Below the pieces are notes generated by a model. The model was given only the letters and a program-made list of their open reading frames with translations. It did no database searches and was not told the DNA's origin. 64,000 bases of DNA from DATAEE01 sp036258175 (GTDB lineage: Bacteria; Acidobacteriota; Vicinamibacteria; Vicinamibacterales; 2-12-FULL-66-21), in assembly GCA_036258175.1 (NCBI GenBank), contig DATAEE010000106.1, forward strand, positions 62,001 to 126,000, given 5' to 3'. A program made the translations under genes and the position numbers. Below, in pieces: positions 9,342 to 19,226 of the stretch (position 1 is its first letter; each line of letters begins with the position of its first letter).

Positions 9342-11330
9342 ATGCGGCGTGCTTTCGGCCCGCTGTGTGCGGCCGCCGTCCTTCTTCCGCTTGCGGCGTC
9401 CTCCCAAGAAGCTCCCGTTGCGGCAGTGACGCCGCCGGCGAGCGTCGTCCTGCAGGGTGTGCCCGCGATCCCGGCGGCGTACGCCGAAGGGATGAACCGC
9501 TATGCCGACTATCGGACCGCGCATCTCGCCGCGTGGCACCGCACGCGCCGCGAGATGCTGATCGCGACGCGCTTCGGCAACACGTTCCAGTTTCATCGTG
9601 TGACGGCGCCAGGCGGCGAGCGGGCGCAGGTCACGTTCGACGAAGGGGGGGTCGCAGGAACGGGCGGCAGCGCACGCGCCTGGTTCGAGCCGGGCTCCGA
9701 CCACATCCTGTACCTTCGCGATATCTCGCCGGGCAAGAACCTGCTTCAGTACTTTCATTTCGATCCCGCCGTCGACAAGTCGCCCACCATGGTGACCGAT
9801 GGCGGCGGCCGGTCGATCGAGGGCGTCTGGTCGCGCGACGGCCGCCGTTTTGCCTGGACCTCCACGAAACGCAACAACGCTGATTTCGATCTGTACGTGA
9901 TGTCCCCGCACGATCCGGCCAGCCTCCGCATGGTCGTGGAGCTGCGCGGCTTTAACACGGTGCTCGATTGGGCGCCGGATGGACGCACGGTGATCGTCCA
10001 GGAGTTCCTCTCGGCGAATCAGTCGCGGCTCTGGGTCATCAACGTCGATGACGGCGTCAAGCGGCAGGTGACGCCCGATGATACCGAACCGGTCGCTTAC
10101 AACGTCGCGGTCATCGCCAGCGACGGGCGTTCGGCGTTCGTGGTGACCGATCGCCGCGCCGAATTCCTGCAAATCGCCCGGCTCGACCTCCAGACCCGTG
10201 CGCTGACGCCGTTGACGGCGACGACGCGTGGCGACGTCGCCGAGCTTGCGCGGTCCGCTGACGGCCGCTGGCTGGCGTTCACCGTGAACCAGGACGCCAT
10301 CCGCACGCTCCACCTCATGGACGCGAAGACCGGCAAGGAAAAAAAGAATCTGAAAGTGCCGGGCGGGGACATTTCGGGCCTCCAGTGGCATCCGTCCGGC
10401 GAGCTCGGGTTCAACGTCCAGTCGGCGCGCGTGCCGTGGGACGTTTTCTCGCACAACCCCGCGACCAACGTCTCGACGCGCTGGACGACGAGCGAGACGG
10501 GCCCGCTGAAGCCGGAAGACATGCGGGAGAATCAGGTCGTCCACTGGCCAAGCTTCGATGGCCGCCAGATCTCCGGCGTCCTCCATCGGCCCGCGACGCG
10601 ATTTACCGGACGGCGGCCGGTGCTCGTCAACATCCACGGCGGGCCCGAGGAGCAGGCGCGGGTGTTGTTCTGGGGGCGAAGCAACTATTTCCTGAACGAG
10701 CTCGGCATCGCAATCATCCAACCGAACGTACGCGGCTCGACCGGCTTCGGCAAAACGTTCATGAAGCTGGATGATGGGAAGCTGCGCGAGGATCCGCTCA
10801 AGGATCTCGGCGCGCTCTTCGACTGGATCGCGAAGCAGCCCGACCTCGATCCGCAGCGCGTCTGGCTGGTGGGCAACAGCTACGGCGGCTACCTGGCACT
10901 CATGGCCGCGACGAAGTACGGCGATCGGATTCGCTGCGCGATCGTGAACTCGGGCATGTCGCACATCGTCAACTGGCTCGAACGTCAACCGCCGGACACC
11001 CTCGAGCTCCGCCGGCGCGAGTACGGCGACGAGCGGGATCCCGAAATGAAGAAGTTCCTCAACGAGGTCTCGCCGCTCACGCACGCCGATCGCATCAAGA
11101 CGCCGCTGTTCATCGTCCATGGAAAGAACGACGTCCGCGTTCCGGTCGACGAAACCGCGCAGATCGTCGAAGCCGTCAAGAAGAACGGAACGCCCGTCTG
11201 GTACATGGTGTTCGGTGACGAGGGCCACCAGTTCACGCGGCGTGCGAATGTCGATTACGTGTTGTACGGCTGGATTGCGTTCGCGAAGGAATACTTGCTG
11301 AAGGACGAGTCCCGAGTCTCTAGTCCCTAG
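9342..11330 (+). CDS. S9 family prolyl-oligopeptidase-type serine peptidase
   Basis: About 662 residues with a signal peptide (MRRAFGPLCAAAVLLPLAAS). The N-terminal half is a beta-propeller. The C-terminal hydrolase has VGNSYGGYLALMAA (Ser near 512), HGKNDVRVPVD (Asp near 595) and DEGHQF (His near 627). An upstream in-frame ATG at 9312 overlaps a TATAAT box (9308-9313), so transcription probably starts after it. The ATG at 9342 has GAGG upstream and is preferred. Likely role: extracytoplasmic peptide degradation, shared with the three other S9 genes here. The stop is followed by the CTAGTCCC word repeat. Confidence 0.92.
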   Translation: MRRAFGPLCAAAVLLPLAASSQEAPVAAVTPPASVVLQGVPAIPAAYAEGMNRYADYRTAHLAAWHRTRREMLIATRFGNTFQFHRVTAPGGERAQVTFDEGGVAGTGGSARAWFEPGSDHILYLRDISPGKNLLQYFHFDPAVDKSPTMVTDGGGRSIEGVWSRDGRRFAWTSTKRNNADFDLYVMSPHDPASLRMVVELRGFNTVLDWAPDGRTVIVQEFLSANQSRLWVINVDDGVKRQVTPDDTEPVAYNVAVIASDGRSAFVVTDRRAEFLQIARLDLQTRALTPLTATTRGDVAELARSADGRWLAFTVNQDAIRTLHLMDAKTGKEKKNLKVPGGDISGLQWHPSGELGFNVQSARVPWDVFSHNPATNVSTRWTTSETGPLKPEDMRENQVVHWPSFDGRQISGVLHRPATRFTGRRPVLVNIHGGPEEQARVLFWGRSNYFLNELGIAIIQPNVRGSTGFGKTFMKLDDGKLREDPLKDLGALFDWIAKQPDLDPQRVWLVGNSYGGYLALMAATKYGDRIRCAIVNSGMSHIVNWLERQPPDTLELRRREYGDERDPEMKKFLNEVSPLTHADRIKTPLFIVHGKNDVRVPVDETAQIVEAVKKNGTPVWYMVFGDEGHQFTRRANVDYVLYGWIAFAKEYLLKDESRVSSP

Positions 11331-11400
11331 TCCCTGCCTGAATCTGCGGTTTAGATGATCCGCGTGAATCTGCGGCTGTAGATCGGCAGCCAGGTTCGAG
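11310..11400. repeat. CTAGTCCC words followed by GAATCTGCGG words
   Basis: The 3' end of the S9 gene and its downstream gap hold TAGTCCC units (11316-11335). Two copies of GAATCTGCGG then follow within 40 bp. No coding potential or terminator hairpin with a U-tract is visible. Confidence 0.7.
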
Positions 11401-11430
11401 AGACGCACGCATTCATTGTAGGATTCATTC

Positions 11431-12327
11431 ATGTTGGCCTTGATCGTCGGGCTCGTCCTGTCTGCTCAGCCGGCCCCGGATCCCGCCGTACTCGTGAAAG
11501 AGGGGCAGAAGCTCATGCAGGCGGGAAAGATCGACGCCGCGGAACCGCTGTTCCGGAAGGCGGTCGCGCTCGACGGCAAGCTCTATGACGGTCATTACGC
11601 GTTGGGCCGTCTGCTCGACCTGAAGGGCAACTATGCCGAGGCGCGCGACCACTTCGGGCAGGCGCTGACGACCGCCACCGAGGAGCAGAAGCTGCAGATC
11701 TGGATGCAGACGGGCGTCTCGTGGGCGTTCGAAGGAAAGCCAGACGAGGCGGCGATCTGGCTGCAGCGCCGGTTCGACGCGGAAATGACCGCCAAGGCGC
11801 TCGACGGCGCGGCGGCGACCGCGAACGCTCTGGCGCGAATCTATCTCGAGGCCGGCCAGCCGGAAAAAGCCGAGCAGTGGTACCGCACCGGCTACGAAAC
11901 CGCCCGGCAGATCGAAAAGCTGCCGGCGGATCAGCGCGACCTCTGGGACTTCCGCTGGCACCACGCGCAGGCGCGGATCGCGGCGCGGCGCGATCGCCAC
12001 GACGAGGCGCGCGCGCACGCCGCGGCGGCCAAGTCGATTCTCGACAAGGGCACGAATCCGGATCAGGCGTCGCAGATGCCGTATCTGACCGGCTACCTGA
12101 AGTTCTACGCGAAGGACTACCGCGGCGCGATCGCGGACCTGACGAAAGCGGATCAGACCGACCCGTTCGTCCTCGGGCTCATCGCGAGCGCGTACGAGCA
12201 GATTGGAAACGCGGGCATGGCGCGCGCGTATTACGCCAAGGTGCTCGAGTCGCCGGCCCACACGATCAACGCCGCGTTCTCACGGCCGATCGCGCAAAGA
12301 ACGCTCGGCGGCGCTCCCGTCCGGTGA
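11431..12327 (+). CDS. Tetratricopeptide repeat protein
   Basis: 298 residues. The first ~18 residues are hydrophobic and may be a signal peptide. Helical TPR pairs follow: a good unit is AEPLFRKAVALDGKLYDGHY with ALGRLLDLKGNYAEARDHFG near residues 35-75, with weaker units to residue ~280. Likely a protein-protein interaction scaffold, partner unknown. TAGGAT at 11419-11424 lies 6 nt before the ATG, which fits a leaderless transcript. Its 3' end overlaps the convergent acyltransferase gene by 48 bp. Confidence 0.85.
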   Translation: MLALIVGLVLSAQPAPDPAVLVKEGQKLMQAGKIDAAEPLFRKAVALDGKLYDGHYALGRLLDLKGNYAEARDHFGQALTTATEEQKLQIWMQTGVSWAFEGKPDEAAIWLQRRFDAEMTAKALDGAAATANALARIYLEAGQPEKAEQWYRTGYETARQIEKLPADQRDLWDFRWHHAQARIAARRDRHDEARAHAAAAKSILDKGTNPDQASQMPYLTGYLKFYAKDYRGAIADLTKADQTDPFVLGLIASAYEQIGNAGMARAYYAKVLESPAHTINAAFSRPIAQRTLGGAPVR

Positions 12328-13596
12328 CGCGAGCCATTCTCTGACCTGATCCAGGACGTCGACGATCTCGTTCCGCGCCCGTCCCAGGCGTGCCCGGGCG
12401 CGCGGCGACGTCCGGCGGACGGCGAGCCACCCCCGAACCGCGCGCCAGACGGCGGTCTCGCGCTCGACGGCGAAGAGCGCGGCGAACGCGACAGCAGGCA
12501 GCGCCGCCAGCGCGATCAGTGCGCCGTCGGCGCCGAGCGTCCGCCACGCCATCCAGCCGAACAGGGCGATCCACAGGCCATAGACGACGAAGCCGCCGAC
12601 GACCTTGATGGTCGCCTGCTCGTCGAGCGTGCCGCGCTCGGCCATCCAGTCGGTCAAACGGTAGGGCAGCCAGAAGATGATGAATCCCGCGGCCAGAACG
12701 GGTGCGAGCGCCACCGCGATGAGCCCTTCGCGAACGGCGAAACGAAACGCAGTCGCGGTGGACACTGCACCGGACAGATCCGCGTCACTGAAGCCGAAGC
12801 GAGAGAGCCGGGCGTCGTAGGTCCGCACGCGTTCGGCGATCTCGCTGTACCACTCGGGTTCCTGCGCCCGTAAGCGCTCGATGCCCGCAGCGATGCGCCG
12901 CCGCCGCTCCACGCGATACATTTCCCGCGTCTCAGGACGGCTGATCGCGAACAACTGATCGATGCGCGCCACGATCGCCGCATCGACGAGCGGATCCGCT
13001 TCGATCATCAGCTGCCGCATCGCGCCGGCAATGCGCGCGGTCAGGTCGCGAACGCTCTCCCGGCTGTCGGCACGCAGCGCGGCGCCGTACACCACCGACG
13101 CCCGGGATCGGAAGGCAGTCTTCCGGTCGAAATTGAGCCCGACCGGGACGATGGCGGCGTTGACGCCGCGTTCGGCCGCGGCCAGCGCGATGCGTGCCGC
13201 GCCGGTGCGCAGCGGCTCGAGGCGGCCGGTCGAATGACTGGTGCCCTCCGGGAAAATGCAGACGGCGTCGCCGGCCGCGAGGGCGGCGCTGGCTGCCTCG
13301 AACATCGCCGCGTTCTTCGAGGTGTCGGCCGCGTCGATCGCGCGGTACACGGGAATCGCGCCGCCGGCGCGCAGGAGCTGCGCGAGGACCGGAATCCTGA
13401 AGAGCGGTTCTTTGGCAAGGAACCGCACGTCCCGGCCCGCCGTGGCCCAGACCACGGCCGGATCGAGCATCGCGTTCGGATGATTGGCGACGAGGAGCAC
13501 GGCGCCAGACGCGGGCGGCGCGCCGCGCGTGTCGACCCGGTAGAACGTCCATGTGATGGCCCGGGTCAATGCCCGGACCGGGCGCCGCGGATCCAT
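12280..13596 (-). CDS. PlsC-like glycerolipid acyltransferase
   Basis: 438 residues. The acyltransferase block is N-terminal: LVANHPNAMLDP (motif I) near residue 32, LAKEPLFRIPV (motif II region) near 56, and CIFPEGTSHSTGRLEPLRTG (motif III) near 112. The C-terminal half has about four hydrophobic segments (ALAPVLAAGFIIFWLPYR and others), so it is membrane-bound. It probably acylates glycerol-3-phosphate, lysophosphatidate or a similar acceptor. Its ATG directly abuts the stop of the MFS gene, indicating one transcription unit with the MFS and ATPase genes. Confidence 0.88.
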   Translation of the reverse strand: MDPRRPVRALTRAITWTFYRVDTRGAPPASGAVLLVANHPNAMLDPAVVWATAGRDVRFLAKEPLFRIPVLAQLLRAGGAIPVYRAIDAADTSKNAAMFEAASAALAAGDAVCIFPEGTSHSTGRLEPLRTGAARIALAAAERGVNAAIVPVGLNFDRKTAFRSRASVVYGAALRADSRESVRDLTARIAGAMRQLMIEADPLVDAAIVARIDQLFAISRPETREMYRVERRRRIAAGIERLRAQEPEWYSEIAERVRTYDARLSRFGFSDADLSGAVSTATAFRFAVREGLIAVALAPVLAAGFIIFWLPYRLTDWMAERGTLDEQATIKVVGGFVVYGLWIALFGWMAWRTLGADGALIALAALPAVAFAALFAVERETAVWRAVRGWLAVRRTSPRARARLGRARNEIVDVLDQVREWLASPDGSAAERSLRDRP

Positions 13597-14922
13597 CTAC
13601 GTGCGGACGGTCGGCCGGGTGGCTTCCCGCCGTCCTGCCTCGAGGTCGACGAAGGAGAGGATCGCGGCGCCGATGACGAAAAACGCCAGGACCGCCAGGA
13701 TCGCGTTGCGGCCCCGGCCGCTGACCGAGATCATCCACGCGAACAGCACCGGCCCGAGGACACCGGCGTAGCGCTCGAAGACGCTGAAGAACGCGAAGAA
13801 CTCCGACGACCGGTCCCGCGGAATCATCGACGCGAACATGGAGCGGCTCAATGCCTGCGTGCCGCCCTGCACCGTGCCGACCAGGATCGCGAGGGCCAGA
13901 AAGTGTGCGCCGGTTCGCATGAAATAACCGAGGATGGTGATAAACGCGTACACGAGCAGCCCGATGAACACCGCCCGCTTCGGTCCAATCCGGCCGGCGA
14001 GCCGGCCGAACATGAACGCGCAGGGCACGCCGATGAACTGCGTCAGCAGCAGCGCCGCGATCATCAGGGTGGTGTTGAGCCCGATCTCCGTGCCGTAGAT
14101 CGTCGCGGCCCGGATCATCGTCTGGATGCCATCGTTGTAGATGAGGAACGCGAGCAACAGCAGGAACGCCTGACGGTAGCGTCTCAGCTCACGAAACGTG
14201 GTGCCGAGCCGCGCGAACGCCGCACGGATCGTGTGCGCGAGCGACGAAGGGCCGCCCATCCCGACGACGAGCGGTTCGGGCACGCGGACGAACAGCGGGA
14301 TCGAAAACACCGCCCACCAGATCGCGACGCTGACGAACGTCAGCCGCGTGGCAGTTCCGACGTCCGGGATTCCCAGCAGAGAGGGCTTCGTGATCATCAG
14401 CACGTTGATCGCGAGCAGAACGCCTCCGCCGAGGTAGCCGATGGCATACCCGGCCGAAGAGACTCGATCCAGCGCTGCGTCGTCTCCTGGCGGCACAAGG
14501 TGCGGCAGGAGCGATTCGTAGAAGACGATCGTGCCCGCGACGCCGACGTTACCCGCGACGAAGAGCTGCAGCGCCAGCGGCCAGTCACCCGGGCCGATGA
14601 AGTACATCGCGGCCGTCGCCGCCACGCCGATCACGAGGAAGGCGGCGAGCATCCCTTTCTTCACCGCCCGGTAGTCGGCAACCGCGCCGAGAATCGGCGC
14701 GACGATCGCGACGATCAAGATCGCGATCGCCGTGGCCCACATGAACCGGCTGGTCGCGACCGGCGGCGGAAGCCCGCGCGCCGCGACCTCGGCGTAGTAG
14801 ATCGGAAAAACCGCCGCGATGATCGTCGTCTGAAACGCCGAGTTCGCCCAGTCGTACAGGGCCCACGCGCGAAGGTCGGGCCGGTCGAGCCCGAGCCGCT
14901 TCAACAATCCGTCCCCCGCCAT
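13597..14922 (-). CDS. MFS transporter, UMF1/Atg22-like
   Basis: About 441 residues with roughly 12 membrane helices. The opening motif (LRAWALYDWANSAFQTTI) and loop GAVADYRAVKKGML are typical of the UMF1 family of the major facilitator superfamily, related to vacuolar amino-acid effluxer Atg22. The substrate is unknown. The ATG at 14922 shares one base with the TGA of the upstream ATPase gene (TGATG), which supports this start over the longer frame to 14946 and indicates translational coupling. Confidence 0.9.
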   Translation of the reverse strand: MAGDGLLKRLGLDRPDLRAWALYDWANSAFQTTIIAAVFPIYYAEVAARGLPPPVATSRFMWATAIAILIVAIVAPILGAVADYRAVKKGMLAAFLVIGVAATAAMYFIGPGDWPLALQLFVAGNVGVAGTIVFYESLLPHLVPPGDDAALDRVSSAGYAIGYLGGGVLLAINVLMITKPSLLGIPDVGTATRLTFVSVAIWWAVFSIPLFVRVPEPLVVGMGGPSSLAHTIRAAFARLGTTFRELRRYRQAFLLLLAFLIYNDGIQTMIRAATIYGTEIGLNTTLMIAALLLTQFIGVPCAFMFGRLAGRIGPKRAVFIGLLVYAFITILGYFMRTGAHFLALAILVGTVQGGTQALSRSMFASMIPRDRSSEFFAFFSVFERYAGVLGPVLFAWMISVSGRGRNAILAVLAFFVIGAAILSFVDLEAGRREATRPTVRT

Positions 14923-16058
14923 CAGAACGTCCTCCGGGCGACCCATTCGCGGAAGAGCGAGTCGACGACGGAATATCGATCGTGGTCGCGGACCAGGATG
15001 TCCTCCCGGACGAGTGCGGCGAGCGCCGCCTGCACGGTCGACGTGCCGCCGAGCCGGTGGCGGGCGCGCGTATCCGACGACAACAACTCGCGGCCCTCCT
15101 CGACGACCGCGGAGCGGAGGGTGGCGCGCTGCCCGAGCGTGAGCCGCTGCCAGAGCGTTTCGAAGAGCGTGTCCTGTTCGCCCAGCAGGCGTTTCAACGT
15201 CTCATGAAGATCGTCCAATCCGATCCGCCGCCGGCTCATCGCGCGCGCATCGTCCCACGCCTCGTGCGCGAGGCGCTGGACGTCGTAGGGGAGATTGCCC
15301 GCGAGCTCGACGACCGCCTGGCCGAGGCCTGCGTCCGGCTTGATTCCCGAGCGCGCGAAACGCGACTCGACGAACGAGGCGAAGCGGTCGGCGGGGATCT
15401 TGCCGAGGCGCATCACCGGGCCAGCCTTGTAGAACGGACGGCTCCGGCCGAGCATCCGCTCCATCAGCGCCGGCTCCGATCCGGCGAACACGTAGCCGAC
15501 CTCGCGCTGTTTCTGCACGGCCGCCCGAAGCGCGTGCTCGACGCTGCCGCCGTCGAAACCGGCGATGGCCTGGAACTCGTCGAGCGCGACGGTGAGACGG
15601 CGCCGCCGGTCGCGCGCGACGCGCGCCGGCAGATCGAAGACCTCCGTGGCGAGATGGGCCACGTCGCGCGCGTTGCGGACGTGCGCGAACGAGATCTCGA
15701 GCGAGCCGCCGACTTCGTACCGCACCTGTGGCTGCACGCTGCCGAGCAACTCGCGGACCCACGAGCGTGCTCGATCGACCCGTGTCTCGACAGAAACGAG
15801 CGCTCGCGCGTAGCCTTCGAGAAACCCGAGATACGAGCTGTAGCTCGAGACAGTGACCTCCGCCGTCAGCGCGCCCGCACGTTCGCAGCTTCGCAGCGCG
15901 TGGCGGATCAGAGAGGACTTGCCGTAGCGTCGCGGCGAGATGAGAAAGATCTTCTGCCCGTCGAGCAGGTCACGCCACAGCCGCTCCAGCTCCGCTTCGC
16001 GGTCGACGAAGGCGGTCATCGGCGCGATCTCGCCGTACACGAACGGATTGCCGGTCAC
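14922..16058 (-). CDS. AAA-type ATP-binding protein (archaeal ATPase-like)
   Basis: About 378 residues. It begins with the family-typical NPFVYGEI...FVDREAELERL. A Walker A follows (SPRRYGKSSLIRHAL), then Walker B (VALDEFQAI) and a sensor-like VFAGSEPALMERML. The C terminus holds a winged-helix-like region (STVQAALAALVREDILVRD). Such STAND/archaeal-type ATPases occur widely with no settled role. The GTG at 16058 is preferred because NPF is normally near the N terminus. The longer frame to 16139 overlaps the M28 gene. It is coupled to the MFS gene downstream. Confidence 0.82.
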   Translation of the reverse strand: MTGNPFVYGEIAPMTAFVDREAELERLWRDLLDGQKIFLISPRRYGKSSLIRHALRSCERAGALTAEVTVSSYSSYLGFLEGYARALVSVETRVDRARSWVRELLGSVQPQVRYEVGGSLEISFAHVRNARDVAHLATEVFDLPARVARDRRRRLTVALDEFQAIAGFDGGSVEHALRAAVQKQREVGYVFAGSEPALMERMLGRSRPFYKAGPVMRLGKIPADRFASFVESRFARSGIKPDAGLGQAVVELAGNLPYDVQRLAHEAWDDARAMSRRRIGLDDLHETLKRLLGEQDTLFETLWQRLTLGQRATLRSAVVEEGRELLSSDTRARHRLGGTSTVQAALAALVREDILVRDHDRYSVVDSLFREWVARRTF

Positions 16059-16101
16059 CGGCCGGCCCCGGATACGTAGATGGCCGTAATGACTACGTAG
16101 T

Positions 16102-18381
16102 TTAGCGTAACGGGGCGAGAATCCAGATCGAGTGCGCATCCCAGGCGGTCCGCTCCGCCGGCAGCCAGGCCGGGACCCCGCCTGGTCCGGTTCCGCCCGG
16201 CAGGCCGGCCCTCACGATCGCAACCCTGACGGCATCGGCCTTGCCGCCGGCTGGCAGTTTCGCGCTGAACTCGACGCCATCAATCGGTACGCCCGCGTAG
16301 CGGGCGGTCCACCGGCCCCGGCGGAACGTCCCCGGCAGGCTGGCAGTAGCAGGCCGGTCTGGCAACACGATTGAGACCAACAGTCCTGTCTCGGCGGGCC
16401 GCACGTGCACGGTCAGCATCCCTGACTCCGCATCAACGGCCATGGTCGCTTCCGCTGGCGGCTGCGCGCGCGGCTCGCCTTCGGGCGCAAGTCTCCGGAA
16501 CACGAACGGAAACGTGAAGCCGCCAAGAGGCACGCTGAGCGCAGGTTCATCGCGCGCCGGCGTCCACCCAGCCGGAGCGCTGCTGGTAAGGTCGAGCCCG
16601 GGCTCGACACCCGCCACCTCCCAGAACGTTGTGCCCGTTGTCGCGTCCTGCACATACCGGGCGCTTCTGCGGAGCGGCCGGTCTTCTGTGTACGCCGGCG
16701 CCGTCCACGCCCATCCGAACGCCGCCGCCATGGCGAGCAGCGCCAGTGCGGTCGCCGCCGCGGGCCGCACGAGACGCCGCTGCCCGACGAGGGCGGCGAT
16801 CGCGGGTGGGACGAATACGATCGCGCCGCCGACGACGAGCGCCGGGAAGATCCAGGGCGGCGTCACGACCGGCAGCCGGCCCAGGAGCGCGACGGTGAAC
16901 GATCCGAGCAACACGAGGTTGTCGGCCCAGAGGATCGCCACGACGGCCAGGACGATTCCCGACGCGATGCGCATGGCTGGGATCGATCGCGGAGAAACCG
17001 CGAGAAGCAGGATGCCGGCCGCGGCGAGTGGAAGCGTCCAGAGGAAAGCAGACATCGGCGCCGCCACTGCAGCGAGCGCCGCGATGACGATCCAGACCGG
17101 CAGCGTGATCGTCCACACGAGCGCCGGATGTCGGACGCCATGCCACCGCTCTGGCAGAAGCGCACCCGCGCGCGACGCGGCCCACGCGCATCCGCCGCCG
17201 GTCGCCGCCAGAAGGAGATACAGCCGGACGGGATGCGCGTACCACGGATGGTAGGCCTCCCGCGAGGCCCGCAATGCCGCCGTCGCGAGCGTCATCGCCA
17301 CGAAGCAGGCGACGAGACCGAGGTTCGCCCAGAGGGCGGCGAAAGCCAACCGGCCGGGGCCGGCGAGCCGGACGCTGTCGAAGGCCACGCGGAACCAGCC
17401 GAGGAGGCCGGTGACGAGCGCGAGGATCGTCAGGGTCAGTGAAACAAGAGGCCCGTAGGTGACCGCGACGCGCCGCGCGAGGTCGAAATAGACCTGCTGA
17501 TCCATCGTGCGGCGCGAGAGGTCCATGCGATCCAGCGCCTCCACGATCGCGACGACGTTCTCGCCCGTCTGGCGAATCGTCGCATCGCTCAGGCGCTCGG
17601 CGGTATCGCGCGACGTGTGATACGCGTAGCTGTCAGCAACCGGCGCGAAGTTCAGCCCGGGCGCGCCGGTCCGTTTGAGGATTGAAAAGTCGGTGTCATT
17701 CGGCAGCCGGCGGTAGATGTCCGCGGCGAACGACGCGCCGCGCGGCCGCGGCGCCGAGCGCGCCCACGCCTGGACCAGCCAGCCGTTGCCGGGGCCGGAC
17801 TCGAAGAGCAGCGACGGTCCCTTCGATCCGATCGAGTCCACGTTGAGATACGTCGCAATGCGATAGGCAATGTCCCGGTCGACCGCGGCTGCGGCCGCGC
17901 CGAGGAGGCCAGCCTCTTCGCCGTCGGTGATGAGCACCATGAGGCCGTATTGGGAGCTGCCGCGCGCCGCGAGCGCGCGTCCCGCTTCCACCGCCACGGC
18001 CGCGCCGAGCGCATCGTCGGTCGCGCCGGGCGCGCCGGCGAGCGAGTCGTAGTGCGCGACGAGCGCAATCGCCTCCGGCTTCGTCCCCGGCTTGAGCGCC
18101 ACGATGTTGTGGACGCGCGCGGTCAGCCCGGCGTCGGGCCGTCGCGCGTCGGCTGATTTGATCTGAACGTCAGGGAAGCCCGCGTTGCGCAGCGCGGAGA
18201 CGAGATAGTCGCGGGCGCGCGCGTTGGCCTCGGAGCCGAGCGGCCGGCTGCCGATGTCGCGCGCCAGCGTAGTGACGTGGGTGCGTGCTCGTTCGGTTGA
18301 AAACGTCGAAGCCGGGCGCGGCGCGCACCCGGCTCCAACAGCGAGGAGGACGAGACCGATGGCCTTGCGGCCGCAACTCAT
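16102..18381 (-). CDS. M28 family aminopeptidase with C-terminal membrane domain
   Basis: 759 residues. The N terminus is a lipoprotein-like signal (AVGAGCAP). The M28 zinc peptidase domain covers residues ~30-280: VAHYDSLAGAPGATDDALGA (metal His and bridging Asp), LITDGEEAGLLG (catalytic Glu pair), NVDSIGSKG (Asp) and SYAYHTSRDTAERL (His). From residue ~310 to ~570 there are about eight hydrophobic segments, followed by a periplasmic beta-rich tail. This layout matches Fxna/ER-metallopeptidase-like M28 proteins. It probably removes N-terminal amino acids from peptides at the outer face of the inner membrane. Confidence 0.9.
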   Translation of the reverse strand: MSCGRKAIGLVLLAVGAGCAPRPASTFSTERARTHVTTLARDIGSRPLGSEANARARDYLVSALRNAGFPDVQIKSADARRPDAGLTARVHNIVALKPGTKPEAIALVAHYDSLAGAPGATDDALGAAVAVEAGRALAARGSSQYGLMVLITDGEEAGLLGAAAAAVDRDIAYRIATYLNVDSIGSKGPSLLFESGPGNGWLVQAWARSAPRPRGASFAADIYRRLPNDTDFSILKRTGAPGLNFAPVADSYAYHTSRDTAERLSDATIRQTGENVVAIVEALDRMDLSRRTMDQQVYFDLARRVAVTYGPLVSLTLTILALVTGLLGWFRVAFDSVRLAGPGRLAFAALWANLGLVACFVAMTLATAALRASREAYHPWYAHPVRLYLLLAATGGGCAWAASRAGALLPERWHGVRHPALVWTITLPVWIVIAALAAVAAPMSAFLWTLPLAAAGILLLAVSPRSIPAMRIASGIVLAVVAILWADNLVLLGSFTVALLGRLPVVTPPWIFPALVVGGAIVFVPPAIAALVGQRRLVRPAAATALALLAMAAAFGWAWTAPAYTEDRPLRRSARYVQDATTGTTFWEVAGVEPGLDLTSSAPAGWTPARDEPALSVPLGGFTFPFVFRRLAPEGEPRAQPPAEATMAVDAESGMLTVHVRPAETGLLVSIVLPDRPATASLPGTFRRGRWTARYAGVPIDGVEFSAKLPAGGKADAVRVAIVRAGLPGGTGPGGVPAWLPAERTAWDAHSIWILAPLR

Positions 18382-18399
18382 TCGGCCGCTATTGTAGCG

Positions 18400-19140
18400 C
18401 TACGACTTGATACGAACGTCTCCGCTGAACGTCTTGAATCGCAGCTCGTTCCGGCCGCCGGCGTTCAGCGTGCCGCTGAACCGCTTCTTGCTGCCGCTCC
18501 TGAGCGTAAGCGGCACGTCGCTCGACAGGCCGCCGCTGAAGGAGCTGAACTCCACCTCGCCGCTGGCGTTGCCCGGCACGCGCGCCTCGATGTCGCCGCT
18601 GAAGGTCTCGGCTTCGATCTCCGGCGCCGCCGCCGACGGCACATCGACGTCAATGCTGCCGCTGAACGTGTTCAGTGAGAAAGGACCCGTGCCGTTCGTG
18701 ACGACAATGGCGCCGGAGAACGTGTGGAGCTTCTGACGCCCCTCGACCGCGTCGATCGTCACATCACTCGAGAACGCGTCCACCTCGAGGTTCGTCTGCG
18801 CGGGGATCGAGAGCTCGAAGTCGGTCTCGACGACGTTGTTCTTGTCGTTGTCCGCCGACCGGTCGCGCTTGTTCGCGTCGATGCGGAGAGTGGTGCCGTC
18901 TACGCGGATGTCGAGCTTGATGCGGTCGAGCCGCTCGCGCGTAGCCGTCCGCACTGCCTTCAGGACGACCTGCCCGGTCGAGGTGCCGTTGATCCGGACG
19001 TCGCCCGAAAAGTTCTTCAGGATGATGGTCCCGCCCGACTGAAACGGAATCGTCCGGTCCACCCGCTCGGTTTCCTTCGACTGGGCCGCCGCCGGAATGG
19101 CGACCAACGCGACGATTCCGGCTGCAATCAGCGTGCGCAT
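18400..19140 (-). CDS. DUF4097-type beta-strand repeat protein, secreted
   Basis: About 246 residues. The ATG at 19140 is chosen because a GGAGAAAG Shine-Dalgarno precedes it and a clean signal peptide follows (MRTLIAAGIVALVAIPAAAQ). The rest is a ladder of short repeats in which FSGD, FSSD and FSGS recur every ~20-25 residues (LKNFSGDVRI, DAFSSDVTI, NTFSGSIDV, ETFSGDIEA, KTFSGDVRI). This is characteristic of the DUF4097/DUF4098 right-handed beta-helix family. The function is unknown; the protein is likely at the cell surface or in the periplasm. Confidence 0.9.
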   Translation of the reverse strand: MRTLIAAGIVALVAIPAAAQSKETERVDRTIPFQSGGTIILKNFSGDVRINGTSTGQVVLKAVRTATRERLDRIKLDIRVDGTTLRIDANKRDRSADNDKNNVVETDFELSIPAQTNLEVDAFSSDVTIDAVEGRQKLHTFSGAIVVTNGTGPFSLNTFSGSIDVDVPSAAAPEIEAETFSGDIEARVPGNASGEVEFSSFSGGLSSDVPLTLRSGSKKRFSGTLNAGGRNELRFKTFSGDVRIKS

Positions 19141-19155
19141 CTCTTTCTCCGTGGA

Positions 19156-19173
19156 GCCCGGCTTCAGCCGGGC
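19156..19173. repeat. Small palindrome GCCCGGC-TTCA-GCCGGGC
   Basis: This 7-bp stem with a TTCA loop lies in the 5' region of the DUF4097 gene and is followed by a second palindrome, CCGGCTCGAGCCGG. It resembles the other extragenic palindromes in the window (GC arms around a CTT-containing core). Confidence 0.6.
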
Positions 19174-19226
19174 CTCGTCTCGTGTTCCGGGCGGCCGGCT
19201 CGAGCCGGACTTCACCATAGACGGAT

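Noticed and set aside
9024..11432. An 802-codon minus-strand frame across the second S9 gene
   Set aside because: It overlaps the TIGR01777 gene on the same strand in another frame and the S9 gene opposite; no motifs.
13234..15207. A 657-codon plus-strand frame opposite the MFS and acyltransferase genes
   Set aside because: Mirror of real coding sequence with an Arg-rich, motif-free translation.
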